Assembly: GCA_903888485.1 (NCBI GenBank)
Contig: CAISTS010000055.1
Span: forward strand, 1 to 64,000
Direction of reading: 5' to 3'
Origin: an uncultured bacterium
Lineage (GTDB): Bacteria > Pseudomonadota > Alphaproteobacteria > Rhodospirillales > Rhodospirillaceae
Length of the DNA: 64,000 nt
The notes under the pieces are model-generated. The model searched no databases and was not told the DNA's origin. It saw nothing but the letters and a program-made list of their open reading frames with translations. Both the position numbers and the translations under genes were made by a program. Position 1 is the first letter of the stretch, and every line of letters begins with the position of its first letter. This document shows positions 9,882 to 17,332 of this stretch, piece after piece.

Positions 9882-10502
9882 CTAGGTCCGGTCTTTGGCC
9901 AGCTTTTCGATCTGCGCCTGCATGGCGTTGAGCTGGCTCTTGAGGGAATCGATGTCCTCGCCTTTTTCCGGCGATGCGGCAGTGCTGTTGCTGGGCGCAG
10001 CGGTCGCACCAGGCGCGCCGGGCATCCGGTTCGCCTGCGCAAAGGGGTTCCACATCTTCATGGCGTTCTCGAACAGGGCCATGTTTTGTTTGCCCATCTC
10101 TTCCAGGCGCTGCATTGGGAATAGGCCCTTCAGCGCTTCTTGCATGGCGCCGCGCATATGCGATTCGTTCTGATGGAAGGCTTCCATGCTGTGCTCAAGA
10201 TAGCGCGGCACCAGGCCGCCCAATGAATCGCCGTAAAAACCGATGACTTGGCGCAAGAACTTGATGGGCAGCAGGTTCTGCCCCTTGCCTTCCTGCTCGA
10301 CGATGATCTGGGTCAGTACCGAACGGGTGATGTCCTCGCCGGTCTTGGCGTCGGTGACGACGAAATCGGCGCCTTCCTTGACCATTTCGGCCAGGTGGTC
10401 GAGCGTCACATAGCTTGAGGTCGAGGTATTGTAGAGCCGCCTGTTGGCGTACTTCTTGATCGTAATGACGTTGCTTTTAGCGCCGCTATCTTGTTCGGCC
10501 AT
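9882..10502 (-). CDS. phaR: Polyhydroxyalkanoate synthesis repressor PhaR
   Basis: PhaR senses PHA granules and represses phasin and PHA synthesis genes. The 206-residue product has the N-terminal DNA/PHA-accumulation domain (KKYANRRLYNTSTSSYVTLDHLAEMV) and the second conserved block (LLPIKFLRQVIGFYGDSLGGLVPRYLEHSM), then a flexible Ala/Pro segment and a C-terminal coiled coil (LKSQLNAMQAQIEKL). It is divergent from the PhaE/PhaC-like genes, with the 17-bp palindrome ATTGTGCTATGCACAAT in the 103-bp gap, a sensible place for autoregulation and control of the synthase. Confidence 0.93.
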   Translation of the reverse strand: MAEQDSGAKSNVITIKKYANRRLYNTSTSSYVTLDHLAEMVKEGADFVVTDAKTGEDITRSVLTQIIVEQEGKGQNLLPIKFLRQVIGFYGDSLGGLVPRYLEHSMEAFHQNESHMRGAMQEALKGLFPMQRLEEMGKQNMALFENAMKMWNPFAQANRMPGAPGATAAPSNSTAASPEKGEDIDSLKSQLNAMQAQIEKLAKDRT

Positions 10503-10534
10503 GTTTTAGGCACCCAGAAGTCGCTGTTATTGTT

Positions 10535-10551
10535 ATTGTGCTATGCACAAT
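10535..10551. promoter_or_regulatory. Palindromic operator between phaR and the PhaE/PhaC-like genes
   Basis: ATTGTGC-TAT-GCACAAT is a perfect palindrome with 7-base arms in the divergent promoter region. By position it is a candidate PhaR site. The identity of the binding protein is inference. Confidence 0.5.
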
Positions 10552-10605
10552 GGGGCCCTGTAAAGACAATAGGAAGCGCTCTTTCGACGCGACCGGCATG
10601 CACAA

Positions 10606-11001
10606 ATGACCGAAAAACCGCCGCCCACCGATTACGAGGCTCTCGCCAAGCGCTACCTCGATCTTTGGCAGGAACAGGTGGCCAAATTGGCGCGTGACCC
10701 TGGCCAGATTTCCGGCGCGGCCGCCGCGTGGGGCCAGATGGCGTCCACGATGATGCAAAATACCCAACCCAAATCGGCGTCTTCCCATGACCCAACATCC
10801 GCAAGCACCCCCGCGGCTGGGCCCACGGCCCCTGCCGCTGCATATGGCCATGGAGGGATGGATTTTGCAGATGTCCTTCGCCGGCTTGATGGCCTCGAAA
10901 GGCGCCTTACCGCTCTCGAAAGATCTGCTGCAAAGCCTGTCCGCGCCGCTCGCGCGCCTGCTGGCGGAAGCGGGCGAAAAAAATCCCCCGACCAAACCTG
11001 A
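10606..11001 (+). CDS. Small PhaE/phasin-like protein overlapping the PhaC-like gene
   Basis: A 131-residue protein beginning DYEALAKRYLDLWQEQVAKLARDP, an amphipathic start reminiscent of PHA-synthase partner proteins or phasins. Then come a low-complexity Ala/Pro/Ser linker, a short coiled coil (VLRRLDGLERRLTALE) and a basic tail. The last 215 bases (10787-11001) are read in another frame as the N-terminus of the PhaC-like protein. Both frames show protein character, so this looks like a true overlap. Its place directly upstream of the synthase suggests a subunit or granule-binding role. Family assignment is by pattern only. Confidence 0.6.
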   Translation: MTEKPPPTDYEALAKRYLDLWQEQVAKLARDPGQISGAAAAWGQMASTMMQNTQPKSASSHDPTSASTPAAGPTAPAAAYGHGGMDFADVLRRLDGLERRLTALERSAAKPVRAARAPAGGSGRKKSPDQT

Positions 11002-12025
11002 AGCCTTCATCCACGCCACTGCGCGTGAGGCGACGCAGCGCATGGAAGAATTCGTGCGCGGCGTGCGCGCTTACCAGGCGCATCCATTCCGCCGCAGTTT
11101 GAGCGCGCCGCCGCCGGTATGGCGGCGCGGCGCGGCGACATTGCATGACTACGGCGGCGAGGGCGCGCCGGTGCTCTACGTGCCTTCGCTCGTCAACCGC
11201 GCCTACATCCTCGATCTTGCGGAAGACCGCAGTCTCTTGCGCACGTCCGCCGCACAGGGTTTGCGCAGCTATCTGCTCGATTGGGGCGATCCGGGTCCGG
11301 CGGAGCGCCAGTTCACGATGACAGATTATGTCGAAGGCGTTTTGATCCCGGCGCTGGAAGAGATCAAAGCGCAGAGCGGGCGCGCGCCGCATCTCGTCGG
11401 CTACTGCATGGGCGGCACGCTCGCCGTGGTTCCCGCTGTGCTGCGTCCCGACCTCGTGGCGAGCCTCGTGGTGCTGGCCGCGCCTTGGGACTTCCACGCC
11501 GGCACCGAAGCCTCGCGCATGCTGCTCGGCTTCTCGCGTCCGATGGTCGAATTGATGTTAGAGACCGAACACGTGCTGTCGGTCGATGTGCTGAATGCGC
11601 TCTTCGCTTCGCTCGATCCGACCTTGGTAGGCCGCAAGTTCCGCCGCTTTGCCGCGATGGATTCTGCATCCGACGCGGCGCAGCGTTTTGTCGAGCTGGA
11701 GGATTGGCTCAATGATGGCGTGCCGCTCGCCGGGCCCGTTGCACGCGAAGCGCTGTTTGGATGGTACTTTGAGAACACACCCGCCTCGCGCCAATGGCGT
11801 GTCGGCGGCGCGGTCATCGACCCCGCGCGCATTTCATGCCGCACGCTCGCCTTCATCCCCGCGCAAGACCGCATTGTCCCGCCGGAGTCAGCCCAGGCGC
11901 TGGTGGCCGCCATCCCCGGCGCCGAGGCCGTCAGTGTCGATCTTGGGCATATCGGAATGACGGCGGCCGGAAACGCGCCCACGGCGGTTTACAGACAATT
12001 GCTGCACTGGCTGAAAAGCGCCTAA
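10787..12025 (+). CDS. PhaC-like poly(3-hydroxyalkanoate) synthase (short, class III-like)
   Basis: A 412-residue alpha/beta-hydrolase of the PHA-synthase family. The lipase-box-like motif reads GYCMGG with Cys207 as nucleophile, as in PhaC rather than a lipase Ser. Asp361 (PAQDRIVP) and His388 (DLGHIG) complete the triad. The length is well below class I synthases (about 590) and nearer class III PhaC, which needs a PhaE partner. The gene just upstream could be that partner. The N-terminal PRLGPRPLPLH stretch supports the start at 10787 although no clear ribosome site is visible; an ATG at 11042 would avoid the overlap but lose this stretch. Confidence 0.8.
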   Translation: MTQHPQAPPRLGPRPLPLHMAMEGWILQMSFAGLMASKGALPLSKDLLQSLSAPLARLLAEAGEKNPPTKPEAFIHATAREATQRMEEFVRGVRAYQAHPFRRSLSAPPPVWRRGAATLHDYGGEGAPVLYVPSLVNRAYILDLAEDRSLLRTSAAQGLRSYLLDWGDPGPAERQFTMTDYVEGVLIPALEEIKAQSGRAPHLVGYCMGGTLAVVPAVLRPDLVASLVVLAAPWDFHAGTEASRMLLGFSRPMVELMLETEHVLSVDVLNALFASLDPTLVGRKFRRFAAMDSASDAAQRFVELEDWLNDGVPLAGPVAREALFGWYFENTPASRQWRVGGAVIDPARISCRTLAFIPAQDRIVPPESAQALVAAIPGAEAVSVDLGHIGMTAAGNAPTAVYRQLLHWLKSA

Positions 12026-12044
12026 GACGTTGATGCAAAAGCGC

Positions 12045-12060
12045 ATTGCTGCGCTGCAAT
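12045..12060. promoter_or_regulatory. Imperfect palindrome upstream of phaA
   Basis: ATTGC-TGCGCT-GCAAT lies 80 bp before phaA and shares the ATTG...GCAAT ends with the palindrome beside phaR. It is a candidate PhaR operator by position and similarity only. Confidence 0.3.
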
Positions 12061-12140
12061 AATGACCTTGCTGGGTCCAATCCCCGGACCTAGATTGCGC
12101 CCAGCCTTTGTTCCAGGACCGAATTTTATAGGAGTTTTCC

Positions 12141-13316
12141 ATGACCGACATCGTCATCACCTCGGCCGTGCGTACGCCCATCGGCGCCTTCAACGGCGCG
12201 CTCGCCGGACACTCCGCTGCCGAACTCGGCCAGGTCGTCATCGCCGAAGCTTTGAAGCGCGCGAACATATCGCCCGCCGATGTTTCCGAAGTGCTGATGG
12301 GCCAGGTGCTGACAGCGGCCAACGGCCAGAATCCGGCGCGCCAGGCGTCCATGAAGGCCGGCGTGCCCAAGGAAGTGCCGGCCATGACCGTCAACCAGGT
12401 TTGCGGTTCGGGACTGAAGTCCGTCGCGCTCGGCGCCATGAGCATCGCGACGGGCGATTCCACCATCGTCGTGGCCGGCGGTCAGGAAAGCATGAGCCAG
12501 TCGGTGCACGCCATGCAGCTTCGTAACGGCGTGAAGATGGGCAACGCCACCATGGTCGACACCATGATCACCGATGGCCTCTGGGATGCGTTCAACAACT
12601 ACCACATGGGCACCACGGCCGAGAACATTGCCCAGAAGTGGCAACTGACGCGCGGCGCGCAGGATGAATTCGCCGCCGCCTCGCAGACCAAAGCCGAAGC
12701 CGCCATCAAGGCCGGCAAGTTCAAGGACGAGATCGTCCCGGTGATGATCACCGTGAAGAAAGAACAGAAGGCTTTCGACGCCGACGAATATCCGCGCGCC
12801 GGCACTACGGCGGACTCTCTCGGCAAACTGAAGCCGGCGTTCTCCAAGGACGGCACCGTCACCGCGGGCAATGCCTCGGGCATCAACGACGGCGCGGCCG
12901 CCGTTACGCTCATGAGCGCCGATGAAGCCAAGAAGCGCGGTATCAAGCCGCTCGCGCGCATCGTGTCCTGGGCCCAGGCCGGCGTCGATCCCGCGATCAT
13001 GGGCACCGGCCCGATCCCGGCGTCGCGTCTGGCGCTGAAGAAAGCCGGCTGGAGCGTTAGCGATCTCGACCTCATCGAAGCCAACGAAGCCTTCGCCGCG
13101 CAGTCGCTGGCGGTCTGCAACGACCTCGGATTTGACCCCGCGAAGGTCAATGTCAACGGCGGCGCCATCGCCCTTGGCCATCCCATCGGCGCTTCGGGCA
13201 CCCGCGTGCTGGTGACGCTGCTGTACGCGCTCGAGAAGAGCGGCGGCAAGAAAGGCCTTGCCACCCTCTGCATCGGCGGCGGCATGGGAATAGCGATGTG
13301 TGTCGAACGCCTCTAG
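12141..13316 (+). CDS. phaA: Acetyl-CoA C-acetyltransferase (thiolase)
   Basis: This thiolase condenses two acetyl-CoA to acetoacetyl-CoA, the first step of PHB synthesis. The 391-residue product shows the biosynthetic-thiolase triad: Cys88 in [11 protein letters not shown], His347 in [14 protein letters not shown] and Cys377 in CIGGGMG. Length and N-terminus ([19 protein letters not shown]) match PhaA/AtoB. A strong ribosome site TAGGAGTTTTCC precedes the ATG. It is separated from phaB by a leftward MATE gene, so phaA and phaB are not co-transcribed. A 12-bp perfect hairpin spans its stop codon. Confidence 0.93.
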   Translation: MTDIVITSAVRTPIGAFNGALAGHSAAELGQVVIAEALKRANISPADVSEVLMGQVLTAANGQNPARQASMKAGVPKEVPAMTVNQVCGSGLKSVALGAMSIATGDSTIVVAGGQESMSQSVHAMQLRNGVKMGNATMVDTMITDGLWDAFNNYHMGTTAENIAQKWQLTRGAQDEFAAASQTKAEAAIKAGKFKDEIVPVMITVKKEQKAFDADEYPRAGTTADSLGKLKPAFSKDGTVTAGNASGINDGAAAVTLMSADEAKKRGIKPLARIVSWAQAGVDPAIMGTGPIPASRLALKKAGWSVSDLDLIEANEAFAAQSLAVCNDLGFDPAKVNVNGGAIALGHPIGASGTRVLVTLLYALEKSGGKKGLATLCIGGGMGIAMCVERL

Positions 13317-13327
13317 GCGTTCGACAC
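13300..13327. terminator. Perfect 12-bp hairpin across the phaA stop codon
   Basis: GTGTCGAACGCC and GGCGTTCGACAC form a perfect 12-bp stem with loop TCTA. The TAG stop of phaA is 13314-13316, at the loop. No U-tract follows on either strand, so it is more a transcript-end or RNA-stability hairpin between convergent genes than a classic terminator. Confidence 0.6.
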
Positions 13328-13345
13328 AGCCCGCCCGCTTAATCT

Positions 13346-14674
13346 CTAGAAGCGTGTATTGAGCACCACCGCCGCGGTCGCAAGGCCGATGGCCAGGCCC
13401 CACCACACGCCGGGGCCGCCCCAGCCGAGCGGGAAGGCGAGCGTCCACGCCACGGGGAAGCCGACGCCCCAATAGCTGAGGCCCGCCAGCACTGCGGGCA
13501 CGCGCGTATCCTTCATCCCGCGCAGCGCGCCTGCGGCAATGGTCTGCGCGCCGTCGAAGACCTGGAAGAAGGCGCAGATCAGCATCAGGCGCGCGATCAG
13601 GTCGATGACTTCGGCATCGGATGCATCCATGGGATCGAGATTGAACAACAGCGCGAGCTGGTAAGGCGCGATCAGCATGGCGATGGCCGCGACGGCCATG
13701 AAGCTGACGCCCATGGCAAAAGCGGTGAAGGCCGCGCGCCGCGCCGCCAGCGGCTCATGGGCGCCCATGTGGAAGCCTACTCGCACGTTGGCCGCTTGCG
13801 CCACCGCCAGCGGCACCATGAACGTCACCGAGGCGACGTTGATGGTGACGTGATGCGCGGCGAGGGCCGTCGCGCCCAGCACGCCCATCATCAGTGCGCC
13901 GACCAGAAACAGCAGGATCTCGACGCCCATAGTGACGGCGATGGGCCAGCCCAGCGCCACAAGTTCGCGCACCACCCGCCAGTCGATGGGAGCAGGCGCG
14001 AAGGTGTGGCTCTCCGCGCGCCGCATGCCGATGGTGGTGGCGACGAACATCGCCCACACCGCAATCAGCGTCGCTGTGCACGAGCCGAGATAGCCCATCT
14101 CCGGCAGACCAAACGCGCCGTGGATCAGGCCGTAGTTGAGGAAGCCGTTCAGCAGCAACGCGCCAAAGGCAACGACCATGACCAGCCGCGTGTTGTCGAC
14201 GGCGGCGAGGTAGGAGCGCTGCACGCCCAACCACAGGGACGCCGGCACCGCGAACAGGAGAATGCGGATGTAGTTGGTCACGTCGTGCGCGAGCTGCTGC
14301 GGTTCGCCGATCAGCAGCAACAGGGGCTCGATGTGCCACAGCAGCAACATCAGCGGCAGAGCCGCCAAGGCCGCGAGTATATAGCCGCTGCGGAGCAGCG
14401 CCGGGATCTTGTGCGGCTCGTCGGCGCCCCGCGCATGCGCGACCAGGATGCCGACGCTCATGACCAGCCCCTGGACGACGATGGTGGTGGTGAAGAAAAG
14501 GCCCGAACCGAGGCCGCCGGCGGCCAGCGCGTCGCGGCCGAGCGCGCCCAGCAGCACGGTGTCGGTCAGGCCCATGCCCATCTGCGCCAGTTGCGCGAGA
14601 GCCAAGGGCGCCGCGATGCGCAGGGTGGCCTTCAGTTCGTCTTTGAAGCGGGGAGATCGGATGGTCGCTAACAT
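13346..14674 (-). CDS. MATE-family efflux transporter
   Basis: A 442-residue inner-membrane protein with about 12 hydrophobic segments and the MATE pattern: ATLRIAAPLALAQLAQMGMGLTDTVLLGALG at the start, LFAVPASLWLGVQRSYLAAVDNTR in helix 4-5, and the pseudo-repeat PIAVTMGVEILLFLVGALMMGVLGATALAAHH in the second half. Such proteins export drugs or metabolites in exchange for Na+ or H+. The substrate cannot be read. The leader is unusual: a 31-codon ORF with a strong ribosome site and a stem that covers the bases just before this ATG lie immediately upstream, suggesting translational control. Confidence 0.92.
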   Translation of the reverse strand: MLATIRSPRFKDELKATLRIAAPLALAQLAQMGMGLTDTVLLGALGRDALAAGGLGSGLFFTTTIVVQGLVMSVGILVAHARGADEPHKIPALLRSGYILAALAALPLMLLLWHIEPLLLLIGEPQQLAHDVTNYIRILLFAVPASLWLGVQRSYLAAVDNTRLVMVVAFGALLLNGFLNYGLIHGAFGLPEMGYLGSCTATLIAVWAMFVATTIGMRRAESHTFAPAPIDWRVVRELVALGWPIAVTMGVEILLFLVGALMMGVLGATALAAHHVTINVASVTFMVPLAVAQAANVRVGFHMGAHEPLAARRAAFTAFAMGVSFMAVAAIAMLIAPYQLALLFNLDPMDASDAEVIDLIARLMLICAFFQVFDGAQTIAAGALRGMKDTRVPAVLAGLSYWGVGFPVAWTLAFPLGWGGPGVWWGLAIGLATAAVVLNTRF

Positions 14675-14734
14675 GTGTCGGTCTTTCGGGTTCAGGTCCG
14701 CCGCAAGGCGGCTTTCCAGGAAAGACCGCGCGGG
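14675..14734 (-). promoter_or_regulatory. Candidate translational attenuator before the MATE gene
   Basis: On the leftward transcript, CGGTCTTTC (14728-14720) pairs perfectly with GAAAGACCG (14687-14679), which lies just before the MATE ATG. Inside is a second stem (CCGCC/GGCGG, 14711-14698). The first arm can instead pair locally (CTTTC-CTG-GAAAG, 14724-14712), so two structures exclude each other. The first arm begins six bases after the leader ORF stop, within reach of a terminating ribosome. Confidence 0.6.
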
Positions 14735-14830
14735 CTAGGCGAGTGTGGTGTGCAGGGTAAGGATGAGGGCTGCCGGTCGCGGAGCGGTCAGGCAGCCGAG
14801 GGCGGTATTACATGCGCGCATGTCGGTCAT
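14735..14830 (-). CDS. 31-residue leader peptide upstream of the MATE gene
   Basis: An ATG at 14830 is preceded by AAGGAGGG, a near-perfect ribosome site, at a normal distance, and the frame runs 31 codons to TAG. The peptide starts MTDMRACNTALGCL and has a hydrophobic second half (AALILTLHTTLA). It is not a signal peptide I recognise and has no domain. A ribosome site stronger than that of the transporter itself, the position right before paired RNA and the short length make a regulatory leader the best reading; a small functional protein is the alternative. Confidence 0.6.
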   Translation of the reverse strand: MTDMRACNTALGCLTAPRPAALILTLHTTLA

Positions 14831-14934
14831 GGAAACGGCCCTCCTTGGTTTGAATTGGCCCGAAGCGGCAGGGTGGTCCGCTTGTCCGGATATGAAGTCA
14901 ATCACACCTGGCTGGCGTATCGTAACATTGTGTT

Positions 14935-14952
14935 CAACTGCGTGAGCAGTTG
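14935..14952. promoter_or_regulatory. Palindrome upstream of phaB, candidate PhaR site
   Basis: CAACTGC-GTGA-GCAGTTG is a perfect 7-base-arm palindrome about 130 bp upstream of phaB and about 105 bp upstream of the leader ORF on the other strand. Its core CTGC-N4-GCAG agrees with the PhaR recognition sequence I remember for Rhodobacter-type PhaR (CTGC-N3/4-GCAG). It could serve either divergent transcript. Confidence 0.5.
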
Positions 14953-15079
14953 CAGCAAAAATGCCGCAGGCGCTTGAGCTTTTGTCATGCGTGTATCGCT
15001 TTGCCGGGCCGCGCACCGTGACTATGATGCTTAAAAAAGCGGCTCTGTTCAAAAAAGAGAATCTCAGAAGGGGACGACC

Positions 15080-15805
15080 ATGACTTCACGTGTAGCTGTG
15101 GTGACAGGCGGAACGCGCGGCATCGGCAAGGCGATCTCCATCGCCCTCAAGGCTGCGGGGCACAAGGTCGCGGCCAATTACGGCGGCAGCGATGAAGCGG
15201 CCAAGGCTTTCAATGCCGAAACCGGCATTCCCATTTACAAGTTCGACGTCTCCAACTTCGCCGCTGTGCAGGCCGGCGTTGCGAAGATTACCGCAGAGTT
15301 GGGCCCCATCGACATCGTGGTCAACAACGCGGGCATCACGCGCGATGGCACACTCCATAAGATGGAGCAGGACCAATGGCAGGCGGTGATCGACACTAAC
15401 CTCGGCTCCTGCTTCAACATGTGCCGCGCGGTGATCGACGGCATGCGCGCACGCAGCTTCGGGCGCATCGTCAACATCGGTTCCATCAACGGTCAGGCCG
15501 GCCAGTATGGCCAGGTGAACTACGCCGCCGCCAAGTCGGGCATGCACGGATTCACCAAGGCGCTGGCACAGGAAGGCGCGGGCAAGGGCATCACCGTCAA
15601 CGCCATCGCGCCGGGCTATGTCGATACGGACATGGTGCGCGCCGTGCCGCCGGCGGTTCTGGAAAAAATCATCGCGCGCATTCCGGTGGGCCGCCTCGGC
15701 CATGCCGAAGACATCGCGCGAGGCGTGCTGTTCCTCACCGCCGATGACGCCGACTTCATCACCGGCTCGACCCTGTCGATCAACGGCGGCCAGCATATGT
15801 ACTGA
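15080..15805 (+). CDS. phaB: Acetoacetyl-CoA reductase (NADPH)
   Basis: PhaB reduces acetoacetyl-CoA to (R)-3-hydroxybutyryl-CoA, the PHB monomer. The 241-residue SDR has the cofactor motif TGGTRGIG, the NNAG motif (VVNNAGITRDGTLHKM), catalytic Ser in NIGSINGQAGQYGQVNY with YxxxK (YAAAKSG), and the C-terminal STLSINGGQHMY typical of PhaB. AGAAGGGGACGACC precedes the ATG. It stands alone, some 1.8 kb from phaA, but a CTGC-N4-GCAG palindrome upstream suggests PhaR control. Confidence 0.95.
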   Translation: MTSRVAVVTGGTRGIGKAISIALKAAGHKVAANYGGSDEAAKAFNAETGIPIYKFDVSNFAAVQAGVAKITAELGPIDIVVNNAGITRDGTLHKMEQDQWQAVIDTNLGSCFNMCRAVIDGMRARSFGRIVNIGSINGQAGQYGQVNYAAAKSGMHGFTKALAQEGAGKGITVNAIAPGYVDTDMVRAVPPAVLEKIIARIPVGRLGHAEDIARGVLFLTADDADFITGSTLSINGGQHMY

Positions 15806-15854
15806 GGCGCGTTTTCCGGAAGAGTGATCCCGCGAAAATGCGACCAAAGAAATA

Positions 15855-16376
15855 TTAGCCGCCTGAAGCTTCAAGGGTTTGGATCGGCGTCTTCGGGTCG
15901 AGGATGACCTTGCCCGGCTCGTAGCGGCTGAGTTTGCGGTGGGCGTACCACCCGCCGGGATAGCGCACGCCGTTGAAGGCGATGGCCGATTCTCCGCCCG
16001 GGATGCGGTTGGCGATCTCGCGCCAGCCGTTGACCTTGGTATCGAGCACGCGGATCGGCAGATAGAGCGCGAGCAGGAGCGACTGGAAGCGGTACTTCGC
16101 CCCGTCCGGCTCGAGCACGAGAGTCGAGCAGCCGCCGGTGATGCACCAGAGCCCGCTGGTGAAGTGGACGATGGCTTCGTCCTTGCCGTCGTCGTTGAGG
16201 TCGGCGAATCCAACCGCGTAAGTCGTCGGCGCGCCTTTCACATAGTCTTTGACGGCGTCGGCGACGGCCTGCATGCGTGCATCGGGCGCGCGCGTCTGTG
16301 CATCGGCCGCGCCGATCCAAACACAGGCGGCCAATGCAGCCATAAGGCTGCGTGCTCCCATTCCCCCCGCCATCAA
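15855..16376 (-). CDS. Secreted protein with an FG-GAP/EF-hand-like Asp motif
   Basis: A 173-residue protein with a signal peptide (LMAALAACVWIGAADA). The mature part contains GFADLNDDGKDEAIVHF, which resembles a DxNxDGxxE calcium-binding or FG-GAP loop, followed by WCITGGCSTLVLE with two cysteines that could form a disulfide. I recognise no named family. Its start overlaps the gloB stop by four bases on the same strand, so it is translated with gloB, though no functional link is evident. Confidence 0.6.
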   Translation of the reverse strand: MMAGGMGARSLMAALAACVWIGAADAQTRAPDARMQAVADAVKDYVKGAPTTYAVGFADLNDDGKDEAIVHFTSGLWCITGGCSTLVLEPDGAKYRFQSLLLALYLPIRVLDTKVNGWREIANRIPGGESAIAFNGVRYPGGWYAHRKLSRYEPGKVILDPKTPIQTLEASGG

Positions 16377-17143
16377 AAAACATCCTTTCTGCGCCGTACC
16401 TCGGCGAAGACTTCTACGGCATCGCGCCCCGTCATGCCAACTGCCGCCGCGATTTCGGGCGCATCGGCCCGCAAAAAGGGGTTGGCGGTGCGCTCGTCAC
16501 CCATAAGTGAAGGCACGGAATACCGCCCCGCCTGACGCAGGGCTTTCACTTCGGCGGCGCGGTTCCGTAGCGCGGCATTGTCCGGATCGACCGTCAGCGC
16601 GAAGCGGATGTTGCTCTCGGTGTATTCATGAGCGCAGTAGATTTTCGTCGCGGCGGGCAGGGCGCGCAGGCGCGAGAGGCTCGCCCACATCTGCTGCGCC
16701 GTACCCTCGAACAACCGTCCGCAGCCGATCGAGAACAGGGTGTCGCCGCAGAACAGGGCGTTCGAGCCCTGGAACCAGTAGGCGATGTGTCCGCGCGTGT
16801 GACCGGGCACAAAGAACACTTCGGCGCGCGCCTGGCCCAGGTCGAAGGTGTCTCCGTCCTTCAGCGCGATTTCTATGCCGGGAATGCGGTCGGGGTCGTG
16901 GGCCGGGCCGACGATGACGCAGCCCGTGGCCGCCTTGATCTCCATATTCCCGCCAACATGATCGCTATGATGGTGGGTGTTGAGAATATGGGTGATTCGC
17001 CAGCCGAGACGCTGGGCTTGCGCGAGCACCGGTGCAGCCACGGCCGGGTCCACCACGGCCACGGCCCCGCTCTTGGGCTCGCGCGCGAGGTAAATGAAGT
17101 TATCTTTCAGAACCGGGATTTGGCGGATGTCGAGTGCGGCCAT
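16373..17143 (-). CDS. gloB: Hydroxyacylglutathione hydrolase (glyoxalase II)
   Basis: The enzyme hydrolyses S-D-lactoylglutathione in methylglyoxal detoxification. The 256-residue product has the binuclear metal motif THHHSDHVGG (His57, His59, Asp61, His62), PGHTRGHIAYW, FCGDTLFSIGCGRLFEG and AHEYTESNIRFA, the glutathione-binding region of GloB, plus the C-terminal HAGH domain ending in NPFLR. Length is normal. It is the first gene of a two-gene leftward unit with the secreted protein at 15855-16376. Confidence 0.95.
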   Translation of the reverse strand: MAALDIRQIPVLKDNFIYLAREPKSGAVAVVDPAVAAPVLAQAQRLGWRITHILNTHHHSDHVGGNMEIKAATGCVIVGPAHDPDRIPGIEIALKDGDTFDLGQARAEVFFVPGHTRGHIAYWFQGSNALFCGDTLFSIGCGRLFEGTAQQMWASLSRLRALPAATKIYCAHEYTESNIRFALTVDPDNAALRNRAAEVKALRQAGRYSVPSLMGDERTANPFLRADAPEIAAAVGMTGRDAVEVFAEVRRRKDVF

Positions 17144-17332
17144 ATATCCTCCCTCAGACGTTTATGACCTAGTCGGCAGTCTAGGCCAAGAAATTGAACC
17201 GTGCGTATGAAGTCACATTGGCGAGGATTCATCGAAAAGAGGGCAACGGAGGGCAGCGCCCATACGTTGAATATGCTATGTGACGCGAGAGCGGCGAGAG
17301 TCGCGCACACACCCTGGTGGAGAGGCATTTTC

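Noticed and set aside
14735-15052. 105-codon frame in the MATE-phaB spacer
   Set aside because: Only its last 31 codons have a ribosome site; the upstream part crosses the palindrome at 14935 and lacks protein character.
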